A DNA stretch of 47,441 nucleotides from Opitutia bacterium (GCA_947474365.1 CANJIU010000078.1:1-47441); one strand, 5' to 3'. Shown: positions 15,767 through 24,605, counted from the first letter of the stretch. Numbers and translations: made by a program. The notes: generated by a model not told the origin, from the sequence alone.

Positions 15767-17652
15767 GTTTCGCCTGGCCTCACCTTCTATGGCTCGTGTT
15801 GGTGCCCGTGATCGTGTTCGCTTGGGACGTGACACACCGGCGGCGCACGGCCGCGGCATCACGGCCGAAGATCCTCCGCGCCGAGGCCGGTTCCCATTCA
15901 ATCCATCTTTCATCCGCCGGCACCCCGTCGTCGACCAGCCAGAACTGTCCGCGCGCGTGGCTCTGCGCGGGCCTCGCCCTCTCGGTAATCGCACTCGCCC
16001 GGCCGCAATGGGGCCGGGTGGAGGAGCCGGTGTTCGATCAGTCGCGTGAAATCCTCCTCGCGATCGACCTGTCGCGATCGATGCTCACTCCCGATGTAAA
16101 GCCCTCACGACTCGATCGTGCCAAGCTGCTCATCCAATCGCTCCTCGAAAAACTGGCGGGCGAACGCGTCGGCCTCGCAGTGTTTTCCGGCACGGCGTTT
16201 CTGCAAAGCCCGCTCAGCGCCGACTACGAAATCCTGCGCGAATTTTTGCCGGCGCTCGGACCGAATTTCTTGCCCGAAGGAGGGACCAATTACAGCGCTC
16301 TGATCGACACGGCACTGCAGGCCTTCGGCGCCAGCGGCTCTGCCGACCGCTTCATGATCATCCTCAGCGACGGTGAAGCGACTGACGACGAATGGAAGTC
16401 GAAGGTGGAGGAATTAAAGAAGAAGAGCATCCGTGTGATCGGACTGGGCGTCGGCACGTCGACCGGAGCGATGATTCCCGACGGCACAGGTCAGTTTGTG
16501 AAAGACGAGCGCGGCGCGGTGGTGCTTTCCAAGCTTGAGAGCGCCACGTTGCAGGAACTGGCGCGCGCCACCGACGGCGTCTATCGCGATGCCAGTGCCT
16601 GGGTTGATCTCGCGGCCCTCCTCTCCGAAACGGTCGAGGCCGGCCGCAAGGGCGAGTTTGTCGAGAAAAACACCATCCGTCTGGTCGAGCGTTTCCAATG
16701 GCCCTTGGCCTTCGGGGTCTGGTGCCTGTTCGTCAGTTTTTGCTACGAATTTCCCGTGCGGGCCCGGACCCGCGACATCAAACTCACCCCGTCACCCAAT
16801 CGTCCGATGCCCGCCACCAAGTCGCAAACCGCGGTCGCCCTGCTTCTCCTCCTCGGACTGGCCTTGGGCCACCGCGACGTTGCTGCCGCCATCACCAAGG
16901 CTTCCGGCCCGACCCCGGCTCCAGCCGCGGCCACTCCCGAGCCGCCCGCCCTCGCCAAGATTGTGGGCCGCCTCGCCGCCAACGAAAACCGCACCGCCCG
17001 AGACTGGGCGGAACTGAGCCGCGAAACCGTCACCTGGGGCTCGCATCTCCAGGGTGAAAAACAACCCGTGCCCGAAGGCCCGGTGCGCGACGCCCTCGGA
17101 GCCGTCGATCTCGGCGCCAAACTTGATCCCAAGGCGACCGACTGGTCAAAACTGCGCGAGGAACTTGAGGCCCTGTTGAAAAAATCCGACGACGACAAAC
17201 AAAAGGACGACCAAAAGAAGGACCAGAAGGAAAACGACGATCAGCAGCAGCAGGACAAGGACGAGAAAAACGAAAACCAGAAGTCGGACCAAAAGAAAAA
17301 GGACAAGTCGGATCAGCAGAAATCCTCACCCGAGGACAAGAAAGACTCCTCGGAGAAACAGGAGCAGTCCGAAAAGCAGGATGGCAAGCCCCCGGAGCCG
17401 AAGCCCCAGGGAGAATCCGCGTTCGGCGACATGAACAAGAAGGACGAACCGCCACCTCCGCCGCCACCGAACACGCAAAAAGTCGGCGGCCCGCAGGAGA
17501 AAAAGGAGGAGCAAAAGGAGCCGGCTGATCCCGCCCTCGCTTTGCCCACCCAAAAACTCGAACAGCTTCGCAATCAGGATTCCCCGGCCCAGCTATTCCA
17601 ACTCATGGAAGGCGAACGAAAGGCCGGAAAGAAGAACGCCAAGGATTGGTAA
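15763..17652 (+). CDS. batB: BatB-BatC fusion: VWA membrane protein with BatC-like Lys/Asp/Gln-rich domain
   Basis: The first 345 residues are BatB: N-terminal membrane segments (8-22 and 66-80), a VWA domain with intact MIDAS (DLSRS, Asp102/Ser104/Ser106; EGGTNYSAL; LSDGEATDD) and a third membrane segment. The frame then continues without a stop into MPATKSQTAVALLLLLGLAL at residue 349. This is a signal-peptide-like start of what is a separate BatC gene in other genomes. A tail follows that is very rich in Lys, Asp, Gln and Glu (about 470-600) and ends LRNQDSPAQLFQLMEGERKA, the usual end of BatC proteins. The start chosen is the ATG at 15763 overlapping the BatA stop. An open frame reaches back to 15628, but that part is the shadow of BatA. 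Confidence 0.88.
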   Translation: MSFAWPHLLWLVLVPVIVFAWDVTHRRRTAAASRPKILRAEAGSHSIHLSSAGTPSSTSQNCPRAWLCAGLALSVIALARPQWGRVEEPVFDQSREILLAIDLSRSMLTPDVKPSRLDRAKLLIQSLLEKLAGERVGLAVFSGTAFLQSPLSADYEILREFLPALGPNFLPEGGTNYSALIDTALQAFGASGSADRFMIILSDGEATDDEWKSKVEELKKKSIRVIGLGVGTSTGAMIPDGTGQFVKDERGAVVLSKLESATLQELARATDGVYRDASAWVDLAALLSETVEAGRKGEFVEKNTIRLVERFQWPLAFGVWCLFVSFCYEFPVRARTRDIKLTPSPNRPMPATKSQTAVALLLLLGLALGHRDVAAAITKASGPTPAPAAATPEPPALAKIVGRLAANENRTARDWAELSRETVTWGSHLQGEKQPVPEGPVRDALGAVDLGAKLDPKATDWSKLREELEALLKKSDDDKQKDDQKKDQKENDDQQQQDKDEKNENQKSDQKKKDKSDQQKSSPEDKKDSSEKQEQSEKQDGKPPEPKPQGESAFGDMNKKDEPPPPPPPNTQKVGGPQEKKEEQKEPADPALALPTQKLEQLRNQDSPAQLFQLMEGERKAGKKNAKDW

Positions 17653-17657
17653 CCGCC

Positions 17658-20159
17658 ATGCGTCTCATCCGCACCCTGTTTACTCTCATTTTCCCGCTGC
17701 TCACGGTTGTCGTCATCCAGGCTCAGACGGTCCGCTGGGAAGCGTCCGACGGCAGCATGCCCAACGCTGTGCAATTGGTGTTCGACGACTGCGCACCCGA
17801 CGGCCAGCCCGCGCTCCCCGCGATCCCAGGGGTGACGTTCACCTTTCTCGGCCAGTCGGAAAACACCCAAATGAGCTTCGGCAACGGCGGCCTCACCCGA
17901 CTCCGCACCGTCACCCTCGGTTATATCGTCCGCGCCCGACAAAACACCCCGGTGCAAATTCCGCCCTTCACGGTAAGGACCGACAAGGGCCCGATCCGCG
18001 TGGCCGCCTTCAACGCCGCCGCACCCGCCGCTCCGCTGGACACCGTTGCGAGCGCCAAACTCATTCCCGAAAAAACCAAGGTGTGGGCGGGTGAAGTTTT
18101 CGGTCTCGTCTACGAACTCTCGGCCTCGCGCCGCACCAACCCGCAGATCACCCCGACCTTCGACTGGAACGCCGCGCCTCTCGTCGCGGAAGATTGGTCG
18201 AAGCCCGAGGTCACGGAGTCCTTCAACAACGGCGACCGCCGGCTCAACGTCGTGTTTCGCACCCGCGGCGTGGCGAAGAACGCCAACACCCTGAAGCTTG
18301 AGGCGGCGAGCCATCTGCTCAGCATTCAAACCGGCACCATTGGTTTCGGGATCATTTCCCAACCGCGGATGGAAACCGTATCCGTGACCTCCGACCAGCC
18401 CGTCATCGAGGTCCGTCCACTGCCCACTCCGCCGCCCGGGTTCAGCGGCGCGGTCGGGCAGTTCAGGCTGAATTCCAAGGTGGTGCCCGAGAAGGCCGCG
18501 GTCGGCGAGCCGGTCACGTGGACGCTCGAACTCAGCGGCACCGGCAACTGGCCTGACATCGCCGGCCTCCCTTCGCGCGATGTGTCGAACGATTTTTCCG
18601 TCGTTCAGCCCAAGGCGAAACGCACCCCGGCCGAGGGGAAACTCTTCGACGTGTCCCTCGCCGAGGACGTGGTACTCGTCCCGACCAAGCCCGGTACGTA
18701 CACGCTTGGTCCGGTGACATTCAGCTATTTCGACCCCAAGAGCGGCACCTATGAAAAGGTCACCCGCCCGGCGGTGACGCTCACGATTACGACCGCCGCC
18801 GCCCCGCAGTTCAACCTCACACCGCCGGCGGCGACGACGACACTAGAACCGACTCCTCCGCCGGCCACCAAGAGCAGCAAACCTCCGACTGTCGCGCCCG
18901 CGCCGGCCGGCATTCCGCGGGATCCGCTGCCCGGCACCGCCGATGTGCGCGTTCCCATGGGGGTACGCACACTCGTCACGAATCTTCTGATACCATTCGC
19001 CGCCCTGATCGCCTTTTGGGTCTGGCTGGCCATCCGCCGGGCGAAACAGACCGACCCCGTACGACCACGCCGGGAAGCCCACGATCGCCTCGGCCAACTG
19101 CTCACCGAGATGCAGACGCAGATGGCCGCAGGCGCCCAGTCGCCGGCTCCCAGCCCACAACTTTTGCGCTCCTGGCAGCAGGACACCGCCGTGCTCTGGC
19201 AACTGTCACACGCAGCACCACGCGCCACCGCACTGCCCGACGAGGCCTGGAGCTCCCTCTGGTCGGAGGCGGATCGGGCGCTCTACGGGGCAAAGGCCCC
19301 CCTGCCTTCGGACTGGATCGATCGCGCGCGCGCCGCCCTCGCCGCCAAGGTCGTGCCCGGCTTCAAACCGCTACGGCTCTTCCTCCCGCAAAACCTCATG
19401 CCGTTCGCCGCGATGCTGGTCGGCGGATTTCTGGTCACAACGATCTGGCTCAACGCCGCAACCTTGGATGCGGCTGTCGCCTACCGCAAAGGCGACTTCG
19501 CCGCTGCGGAAAAAGGCTGGCGCGAACGACTCGCAGCCAAACCGACCGACTGGATTGCAAGGCACAATCTTTCCCTCGCGCTGGCCCAGCAGGAACACGC
19601 CGGCGAGGCCGCCGCCCAGGCCGCCGCCGCCTTTGTGCAGCACCCATCCGACCCATCCGTGCGTTGGCATCTCGCCCTCGCCGCAGAAAAATCCGGCGCG
19701 ATTCCACCGGCGCTCGCGGGTTTTCTCGTGCCGGGGCCGTGGCATGCCGCCGGACGCCTCGCATCACCGGCCGACTGGCAGATGGCCCTGATCGTGACGG
19801 CGTGGGCCTGTGCCGCCGCCCTCGCCTGGATGCTGGCCAACGCCTATGGCGCCCGCTCACGCCGCGTCAGCTTTGTCGCCCTCCCCGTTCTCTTGCTCGG
19901 ACTAACCCTCGCGGCGACCGCGACCGCTGGCGTCGCCAGTTATGGCATGGCGGCCAAGGCCGATGCGGTCATTATCGCTCGCGCCGGCACGCTGCGTTCA
20001 ATTCCCACCGAGGCGGACACCACACAAAAAACCACGCCCCTCGCCACCGGCTCACTCGCACTCGCGGGAAAAACCTTTCTCGGCTGGAACCAACTCACGT
20101 TTGAAAACGGCCAGACTGGCTGGGTGCGGAAGGAAGACTGTGTGCCCGTCTGGAAATGA
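17658..20159 (+). CDS. batD: BatD-BatE-like protein with C-terminal SH3 domain
   Basis: An 833-aa exported membrane protein and the last gene of the Bat operon, 5 bases after batB/C. The signal peptide is MRLIRTLFTLIFPLLTVVVI-QA. The BatD region (to about 440) has repeated beta-rich oxygen-tolerance domains and a Pro/Thr-rich linker, followed by a membrane segment (VTNLLIPFAALIAFWVWLAI). The C-terminal third looks like BatE: a membrane helix, a TPR-like stretch (YRKGDFAAAEKGWRERLAAK, then DWIARHNLSLAL), two more membrane helices, and a final SH3-like domain ending GQTGWVRKEDCVPVWK. BatD and BatE are usually separate, so this appears to be a fusion. The ATG at 17658 is preferred over upstream TTG because it gives a clean signal peptide. 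Confidence 0.88.
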   Translation: MRLIRTLFTLIFPLLTVVVIQAQTVRWEASDGSMPNAVQLVFDDCAPDGQPALPAIPGVTFTFLGQSENTQMSFGNGGLTRLRTVTLGYIVRARQNTPVQIPPFTVRTDKGPIRVAAFNAAAPAAPLDTVASAKLIPEKTKVWAGEVFGLVYELSASRRTNPQITPTFDWNAAPLVAEDWSKPEVTESFNNGDRRLNVVFRTRGVAKNANTLKLEAASHLLSIQTGTIGFGIISQPRMETVSVTSDQPVIEVRPLPTPPPGFSGAVGQFRLNSKVVPEKAAVGEPVTWTLELSGTGNWPDIAGLPSRDVSNDFSVVQPKAKRTPAEGKLFDVSLAEDVVLVPTKPGTYTLGPVTFSYFDPKSGTYEKVTRPAVTLTITTAAAPQFNLTPPAATTTLEPTPPPATKSSKPPTVAPAPAGIPRDPLPGTADVRVPMGVRTLVTNLLIPFAALIAFWVWLAIRRAKQTDPVRPRREAHDRLGQLLTEMQTQMAAGAQSPAPSPQLLRSWQQDTAVLWQLSHAAPRATALPDEAWSSLWSEADRALYGAKAPLPSDWIDRARAALAAKVVPGFKPLRLFLPQNLMPFAAMLVGGFLVTTIWLNAATLDAAVAYRKGDFAAAEKGWRERLAAKPTDWIARHNLSLALAQQEHAGEAAAQAAAAFVQHPSDPSVRWHLALAAEKSGAIPPALAGFLVPGPWHAAGRLASPADWQMALIVTAWACAAALAWMLANAYGARSRRVSFVALPVLLLGLTLAATATAGVASYGMAAKADAVIIARAGTLRSIPTEADTTQKTTPLATGSLALAGKTFLGWNQLTFENGQTGWVRKEDCVPVWK

Positions 20160-20194
20160 CGGTGCAACGCCCGTCACCGGTCACACCCGACAAA

Positions 20195-20749
20195 TCATCG
20201 GCGGTCACCCAGCGTCTTCCGCACCATCCGCGCCATTGACTCCTCTGGGTTGAGCGCCAGCACGCGCCCGAGCTCCACCCACGCGAGATCCTTCGACTCG
20301 CTGGAGATCGCGAGCGGCTCATCGCGGTCGGCCTCGAAGATGAAGCGCAGGTCGTAGTGAAAATGTCCCGGATCGACCTTGCGCGGGGGAATCCAATGTC
20401 GGTCGAGGTCGAAAATCTCCGCCGACACCACCCGCAGACGCGTGAGCCCGCTCTCCTCCCGCGCCTCGCGGAGCGCAACCGCGAGTAAATCGCCGTCACC
20501 GTCCGCGTGCCCACCGAGCTGCAACCATTTATCGAGCTTGCGGTGGTGCGTCAGCAGCACGTGCGCGCGATCCGGCGTCACGATCCAGGCTGAACCGGTG
20601 AGATGCCCTGGGACACAAGAGCGCAGCAGGCAGTCGTCATGAGTCGCGGCGAAGCGCAGCGTATCCGCCGTCATCGCGGCTTCATGATCGTCCAGGGCCC
20701 GCCGCCCATGCGCCCGAATCAACTCCAAAACCAGCGTTGGTGGTGCCAT
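20195..20749 (-). CDS. Nudix hydrolase
   Basis: A Nudix-fold hydrolase of 184 aa. The Nudix box is GGHADGDGDLLAVALREARE followed by ESGL; the REAREESGL end is intact, and the first Glu of the classic pattern is Gly here, as occurs in several subfamilies with HADGD/E. Just before it lie VLLTHHRKLDKWLQ, and after it the substrate side WIPPRKVDPGHFHYDLRFIF. The substrate is likely a nucleoside-diphosphate derivative and cannot be named. The ATG at 20749 follows the LOG stop codon by one base, so the two form an operon. The longer open frame to 20881 overlaps the LOG gene and is not used. Confidence 0.88.
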   Translation of the reverse strand: MAPPTLVLELIRAHGRRALDDHEAAMTADTLRFAATHDDCLLRSCVPGHLTGSAWIVTPDRAHVLLTHHRKLDKWLQLGGHADGDGDLLAVALREAREESGLTRLRVVSAEIFDLDRHWIPPRKVDPGHFHYDLRFIFEADRDEPLAISSESKDLAWVELGRVLALNPEESMARMVRKTLGDRR

Positions 20750-20750
20750 C

Positions 20751-21332
20751 TCAGCGTGTCTCAAACCACTTCGACTCGGCCTGCACGCCCACCGCGGTGT
20801 CGATCTGGGAAAAGACTTCGGGCACGTTCCGCGCCACCCGGAAAAGATCCATGTTCGACGGTTTGAAGAATTTCTCCGCAAGCATCCGGTCGAAGAGTTG
20901 CAGCAACGGATCGTAGAACCCGTCCTGGTTGAGAAATACGCACGGCTTTTTCACGACCTCTAGCTGACGCAGGGTGAGGATCTCCAGAATTTCCTCCAGC
21001 GTGCCCCAGCCGCCAGGCAACGTGACAAACGCGTCCGCCCGGGTTTCCATCAGCAGCTTGCGCTCGCGCATGGTGATGACGGTCACAAGTTCGTCGGCCT
21101 CGTCGTAAGCCAGTTCGCGCGCCTTCATGAATTCAGGAATGACTCCGACCACGCGTCCACCCGCCTGCGTGACCGACCGCGCAATCGCCCCCATCATTCC
21201 CGTCTTGCCGCCGCCGTAGACGAGTCCCCAGCCCCGCGCGACCAATTCGCGGCCCAGCTCCGCTGCCACGGCATAGTATTTCGGGTCAAGCCGGTCGCTG
21301 GAGGCGCAATAAACACAGAGGAGTTTGGGCAT
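20751..21332 (-). CDS. LOG family protein (TIGR00730; cytokinin riboside 5'-monophosphate phosphoribohydrolase-like)
   Basis: A Rossmann-fold nucleotide phosphoribohydrolase of the LOG family, 193 aa. LVYGGGKTGMMGAIA and the signature LPGGWGTLEEILE are both present, as is the Arg of MRERK. Family enzymes release the free base from nucleoside 5'-monophosphates (AMP or cytokinin nucleotides) or act in purine salvage. The ATG at 21332 begins MPKLLCVYCASSDRLDPKYY, the usual N-terminus. The longer frame to 21419 runs through a repeat-rich intergenic stretch and is rejected. It is co-transcribed with the Nudix gene downstream and divergent from gluQ, whose start lies 20 bases away. Confidence 0.9.
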   Translation of the reverse strand: MPKLLCVYCASSDRLDPKYYAVAAELGRELVARGWGLVYGGGKTGMMGAIARSVTQAGGRVVGVIPEFMKARELAYDEADELVTVITMRERKLLMETRADAFVTLPGGWGTLEEILEILTLRQLEVVKKPCVFLNQDGFYDPLLQLFDRMLAEKFFKPSNMDLFRVARNVPEVFSQIDTAVGVQAESKWFETR

Positions 21333-21352
21333 GGGAAAAAGGTGAGAGCTGA

Positions 21353-22276
21353 GTGTTGAGAGTTGAGAGATCAAACCCAAAGCTGGCGCCCGTTCTGACT
21401 CCCATCGCCCAACTCTCAACCCTCAACTCGTCCTCCGCGCCCCCGCCAGCGCCGTACCGGGGCCGGCTCGCGCCCTCCCCTACCGGACACCTGCATCTCG
21501 GGCATGCCCGCACGTTTTGGATCGCGCAACAACGTGCCCGGGCTGCCGGCGGCACGCTGGTGCTGCGCAACGACGACCTCGACGCCGTGCGGTTCCGCTT
21601 GGATTTCGTCGACGCGATGCTCGAGGATCTGCGCTGGCTCGGCTTCAGCTGGGAGGAGCCGATGATCTCGCAGAGTTCCCGGCGCCAGCGATATCGCGCA
21701 GCGCTGGAACGATTGCATGCCGCGGGGTTGATTTTCCCCTGCACGCGTTCACGGCGTGACGTCATCGAGGCGGCCGGTGCACCCCACGAAGGCGCGGCGG
21801 ATGACGAACCGGTCTATCCGATCCAGTTTCGACCGACCAACGAAGCCCCACTGCCGCCGCTCGGTGAGAACATCACGGTCAACTGGCGCTTCCGCGTTCC
21901 GACCGGCGACGAAATCACGTTTCACGATGAATGCCTCGGACGACAATGCGCCGTCGCCGGACGTGACTTCGGCGACTTTCTTGCGTGGAGAAAAGACGAC
22001 ACCCCGAGCTACCAACTCGCGACCGTGGTCGACGACGCCGAGTTGGGGATCACTGAAGTCGTACGGGGCGCCGATCTCGTAAAAAGCACGTTTCGCCAAT
22101 TGCTGTTGTTTCGAGCGTTGGGCTGGTCGGTGCCAAGATTTTTCCATGCGCCGCTGATGCTCGATGAACACGGAGTCCGGCTCGCCAAGCGCCACGATGC
22201 TCTCTCGCTCCGGACACTGCGGGAGCGCGGGGTAACACCGCAGGAGATCGTCGCGCAATTCGAGGCCCCTCGATAG
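21353..22276 (+). CDS. gluQ: Glutamyl-Q tRNA(Asp) synthetase
   Basis: A truncated glutamyl-tRNA synthetase paralogue that attaches glutamate to queuosine in tRNA-Asp. It shows RLAPSPTGHLHLGHARTFW (residues 38-56; HIGH-type motif HLGH), LRNDDLDAVRF in place of RxEDxD, and RLAKRHDALSLRTLRERG as the KMSKS-region. The anticodon-binding domain of full GluRS is absent (308 aa), as expected. The zinc cluster of well-studied GluQ enzymes is mostly missing, with only one Cys in FPCTRSRRDV. The start is uncertain: GTG at 21353 has GGTGAG upstream, but the first 30 residues derive from a repeat-like stretch, and no ATG exists before the catalytic domain. The true start could be a rare codon further in. 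Confidence 0.88.
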   Translation: MLRVERSNPKLAPVLTPIAQLSTLNSSSAPPPAPYRGRLAPSPTGHLHLGHARTFWIAQQRARAAGGTLVLRNDDLDAVRFRLDFVDAMLEDLRWLGFSWEEPMISQSSRRQRYRAALERLHAAGLIFPCTRSRRDVIEAAGAPHEGAADDEPVYPIQFRPTNEAPLPPLGENITVNWRFRVPTGDEITFHDECLGRQCAVAGRDFGDFLAWRKDDTPSYQLATVVDDAELGITEVVRGADLVKSTFRQLLLFRALGWSVPRFFHAPLMLDEHGVRLAKRHDALSLRTLRERGVTPQEIVAQFEAPR

Positions 22277-22356
22277 GGGGCGCCCACCACCACGTCCGCC
22301 TGCACCGGCGATTTCATCGATTGATGAATTTCGATTCGCCGTTATGCGTTGGCCGC

Positions 22357-22884
22357 ATGTCCCCGAAAATCGGCGTCCTCAATATTTCCGACCGCGCGAG
22401 TGCCGGCATCTACGAAGACACCCCCGGCAAGGCGTGCGTGGCGCTCCTGCGGGAGTGGCTCACCACCCCATTCGAAGTCGACTATCGGGTCATTCCCGAC
22501 GAGCGCCCGGTCATCGAGGCGGAGTTGCGGCGGATGGCGGATGAGGCGGGTTGTTGCCTCGTCGTCACCACCGGTGGCACCGGTCCGGCCCTGCGCGACG
22601 TCACCCCGGAGGCAACCGCGGAGGTGTGCGAGAAGATGATGCCCGGGTTTGGCGAACTGATGCGCGCCACGTCGCTCAAGTACGTTCCGACGGCAATCCT
22701 GTCACGACAGACGGCCGGAATTCGCGGCCGCACCTTGATTGTCAACCTGCCGGGACGACCGAAGGCGATTCGCGAAAATCTCGAGGCGGTATTTCCCGCC
22801 ATCCCCTATTGCATCGATTTGATCGGAGGCCCGCGGCTCGAGGCGAACGAGGCCGTGATGAAGGTGTTCCGGCCGAAGGCGTGA
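22357..22884 (+). CDS. mogA: Molybdopterin adenylyltransferase (MogA/MoaB family)
   Basis: A molybdenum cofactor biosynthesis protein that adenylylates molybdopterin before metal insertion. Characteristic segments are IGVLNISDRASAG at the N-terminus, VVTTGGTGPALRDVTPEAT (the GGTG motif and the conserved Asp/Thr that bind the pterin), and IVNLPGRPKAIRENL near the end. Length (175 aa) is normal. I prefer the ATG at 22357 (MSPKIGVLN); an ATG at 22324 would add an atypical 11-residue extension. It lies 80 bases after gluQ on the same strand, and converges with the PEP-CTERM gene. No other molybdenum cofactor gene is in the window. Confidence 0.9.
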   Translation: MSPKIGVLNISDRASAGIYEDTPGKACVALLREWLTTPFEVDYRVIPDERPVIEAELRRMADEAGCCLVVTTGGTGPALRDVTPEATAEVCEKMMPGFGELMRATSLKYVPTAILSRQTAGIRGRTLIVNLPGRPKAIRENLEAVFPAIPYCIDLIGGPRLEANEAVMKVFRPKA

Positions 22885-22893
22885 CGATCCGCT

Positions 22894-23559
22894 TCAGCGC
22901 CACCGACGGCGGAAGCAGCCGAGTCCGATCAATCCGGCCCCCACCATGGCGACCACTGACGGCTCAGGCACGACGGTAAACGAAAGGGAATACGCGCCGT
23001 GGTTGTCGGGACTGAAAGAATCGTTCACCGCCACGAACAGGTTGGCGCCTCCGGCGGGAACGGAAAACGTGCCGCCGTACCCGATGAGAAACCAATCACC
23101 GCGCGATGGGCTCGCGATGAACGTGCCCACGATTGCGCCCGCGCGAATCGCCGCCGGGTCGGTGGTGTCGGTCGTCTGTTTGCCGGCAAACATCCAACCG
23201 CTGCCGGAAAAATCGTAGTTCGCCCCTCCTCCCACAAAACGATTGATGCCATCACCGCTCGGAAAGCCGCTGACCGCGCCGTAGGCGGCCCCGGCCGCGG
23301 TGAAAAGGTAAGGTGCCCCAGGCGCGCCCGCCATGGATCCGTTGGGATTGGTCTGATACCGCGAATCGACCAAGTCACCCGTGCCCGAAGCGCTGATTTG
23401 CAGCAGCGAACCGCCGGTGAAAAATCCGAGGTCGATCTTGCCGGAATCGCCGACCAAGAGCGGAACCGACACGGTGGTTTGCGCAATCAGCCCGGTCGCG
23501 GTCAACAACGCCGCGAGCAATCCGGAAAGACACCGCGGTCGCCAGGCCAACGATTTCAT
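22894..23559 (-). CDS. PEP-CTERM sorting domain protein
   Basis: A secreted surface protein of 221 aa. An N-terminal signal peptide (MKSLAWRPRCLSGLLAALLT to about AQ) and a C-terminal sorting signal VVPEPSVVAMVGAGLIGLGC followed by FRRRWR mark it for processing by an exosortase. The central domain is Gly/Asn/Ser-rich and beta-type, with GDWFLIGYGGTFSVPAGG and LFVAVNDSFSPDNHGAYSLS. This is similar in pattern to LecA-like or other calcium-binding beta-sandwich domains, but I cannot assign the fold. The ATG at 23559 is chosen because it gives the signal peptide; an open frame extends to 23613. The exosortase itself is not in this window. Confidence 0.85.
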   Translation of the reverse strand: MKSLAWRPRCLSGLLAALLTATGLIAQTTVSVPLLVGDSGKIDLGFFTGGSLLQISASGTGDLVDSRYQTNPNGSMAGAPGAPYLFTAAGAAYGAVSGFPSGDGINRFVGGGANYDFSGSGWMFAGKQTTDTTDPAAIRAGAIVGTFIASPSRGDWFLIGYGGTFSVPAGGANLFVAVNDSFSPDNHGAYSLSFTVVPEPSVVAMVGAGLIGLGCFRRRWR

Positions 23560-23629
23560 CGCCGCCAGTTTCCACCCCACCCCCAGTTCGGTCAACGGCG
23601 TATTCACCGCCAACCGCGGCTGCGATGAA

Positions 23630-23992
23630 TCACGTCCTCACTGGATTGTGCCATTCCACGGGCAGCACCGCTTCGGGGCCGATGATATACACCCGGTAGT
23701 ACAGCCAGAAAATCGCGGCGCCGAGCAGAAGCAGAAAGAAGAGTTCTCCGAGCCCGCCCCAATTTTGCCGACTGCCACGGTGCAGCGTCCCGATGAGCAC
23801 ACCGATCGCCGGCGCCACGAGCAAGGTCACCAGCGACGCACCGAACAAGACCATGCCCATGATTGCCGCAGTGCGAAGCAACAGGTCATCGATCATGCGC
23901 GCCTTGTAGCTGACGAGTTCGACACAGAGATTGAGCAGGAGCAGGCAGCAGGGCAGCACGTAGTAGTTGCGGACGAGTCGGTCACTTTTCAT
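23630..23992 (-). CDS. Small integral membrane protein, unknown function
   Basis: A 120-aa protein with three strong hydrophobic segments: YVLPCCLLLLNLCVELVSY (11-29), AAIMGMVLFGASLVTLLVAP (about 42-66) and LFFLLLLGAAIFWLYYRVYI (84-103). A hydrophilic loop containing TLHRGSRQNWG separates the last two. Both ends are short. I do not recognise a family. The ATG at 23992 is the only good start. It lies upstream of the PEP-CTERM gene on the same strand with a 70-base gap, so the two could be co-transcribed. Confidence 0.65.
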   Translation of the reverse strand: MKSDRLVRNYYVLPCCLLLLNLCVELVSYKARMIDDLLLRTAAIMGMVLFGASLVTLLVAPAIGVLIGTLHRGSRQNWGGLGELFFLLLLGAAIFWLYYRVYIIGPEAVLPVEWHNPVRT

Positions 23993-24158
23993 GGCGGCAG
24001 GCGGAATTTACGGGACCGTTCTACACGAGATTCCGGGACGAAGTGCAAACTCTCAGCCCGCGAACCTCAATTCACCCACTCACGCCACTTGCGCATTCGC
24101 AATTTCGCGTCTCACTCGCTTCCTCGGCCGGTTCCCCGGCTTCAACCCAGAAACAGTC

Positions 24159-24605
24159 ATGATTAACTACTCCGCTCCCGATCTCACCCAACATCCTCCG
24201 CGCAGCTTCCGCGTCCGCATTGGCGGATACGTCCACCTTGCCCGCCTGCTCGACAAGGCGCGCGCGGTCATCGCCGGCAAAGGCGGCGACTATCACTACG
24301 ACTGCCCGCTCGACAAGGAGTTCTTCGCCTTCACGGGAATTTCGGCCGATGCGATGCTGGCTGAAATCAAGACCGGCAAGACCGATCTCGAGATCCTTAC
24401 CTGGGTGAATGCGACCTCAAAGCGCCAGCGCTTTGAAGTCATCGCCTGGTCGGCCTGGATGGAGCAACACGGCCCCGGCGGTGCGGGCGGCCATGAGTGG
24501 GCGGCAAGCGTGATCAAGGGCAATAAGTCGGAGCGCGACGACATCCGTTCGTTTGCCGACCTGCTCGATTTCGACGACTACCACAGCTACGGCGGCAAGG
24601 CGTGA
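24159..24605 (+). CDS. DUF5069 domain-containing protein
   Basis: A 148-aa soluble protein that matches the DUF5069 pattern, common in Verrucomicrobiota and Planctomycetota. The start has P-x-DLTQ-x-PPRSFRVRIGGY. Then come LARLLDKARAVIAGKGGDYH, the DYHYDCPLDKEFFAFTGI block, and a C-terminal DLLDFDDYHSYGGKA-type ending. Function is unknown. The start is the ATG at 24159 (MINYSAPDLTQHPPRSF); a longer open frame from 23967 lacks family similarity at its N-terminus and overlaps the divergent membrane-protein gene. A strong terminator follows. Confidence 0.87.
   Translation: MINYSAPDLTQHPPRSFRVRIGGYVHLARLLDKARAVIAGKGGDYHYDCPLDKEFFAFTGISADAMLAEIKTGKTDLEILTWVNATSKRQRFEVIAWSAWMEQHGPGGAGGHEWAASVIKGNKSERDDIRSFADLLDFDDYHSYGGKA

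Noticed and set aside
14033..15994. 653-codon open frame on minus
   Set aside because: Antisense across the DUF58, batA and batB genes; no domain recognised.
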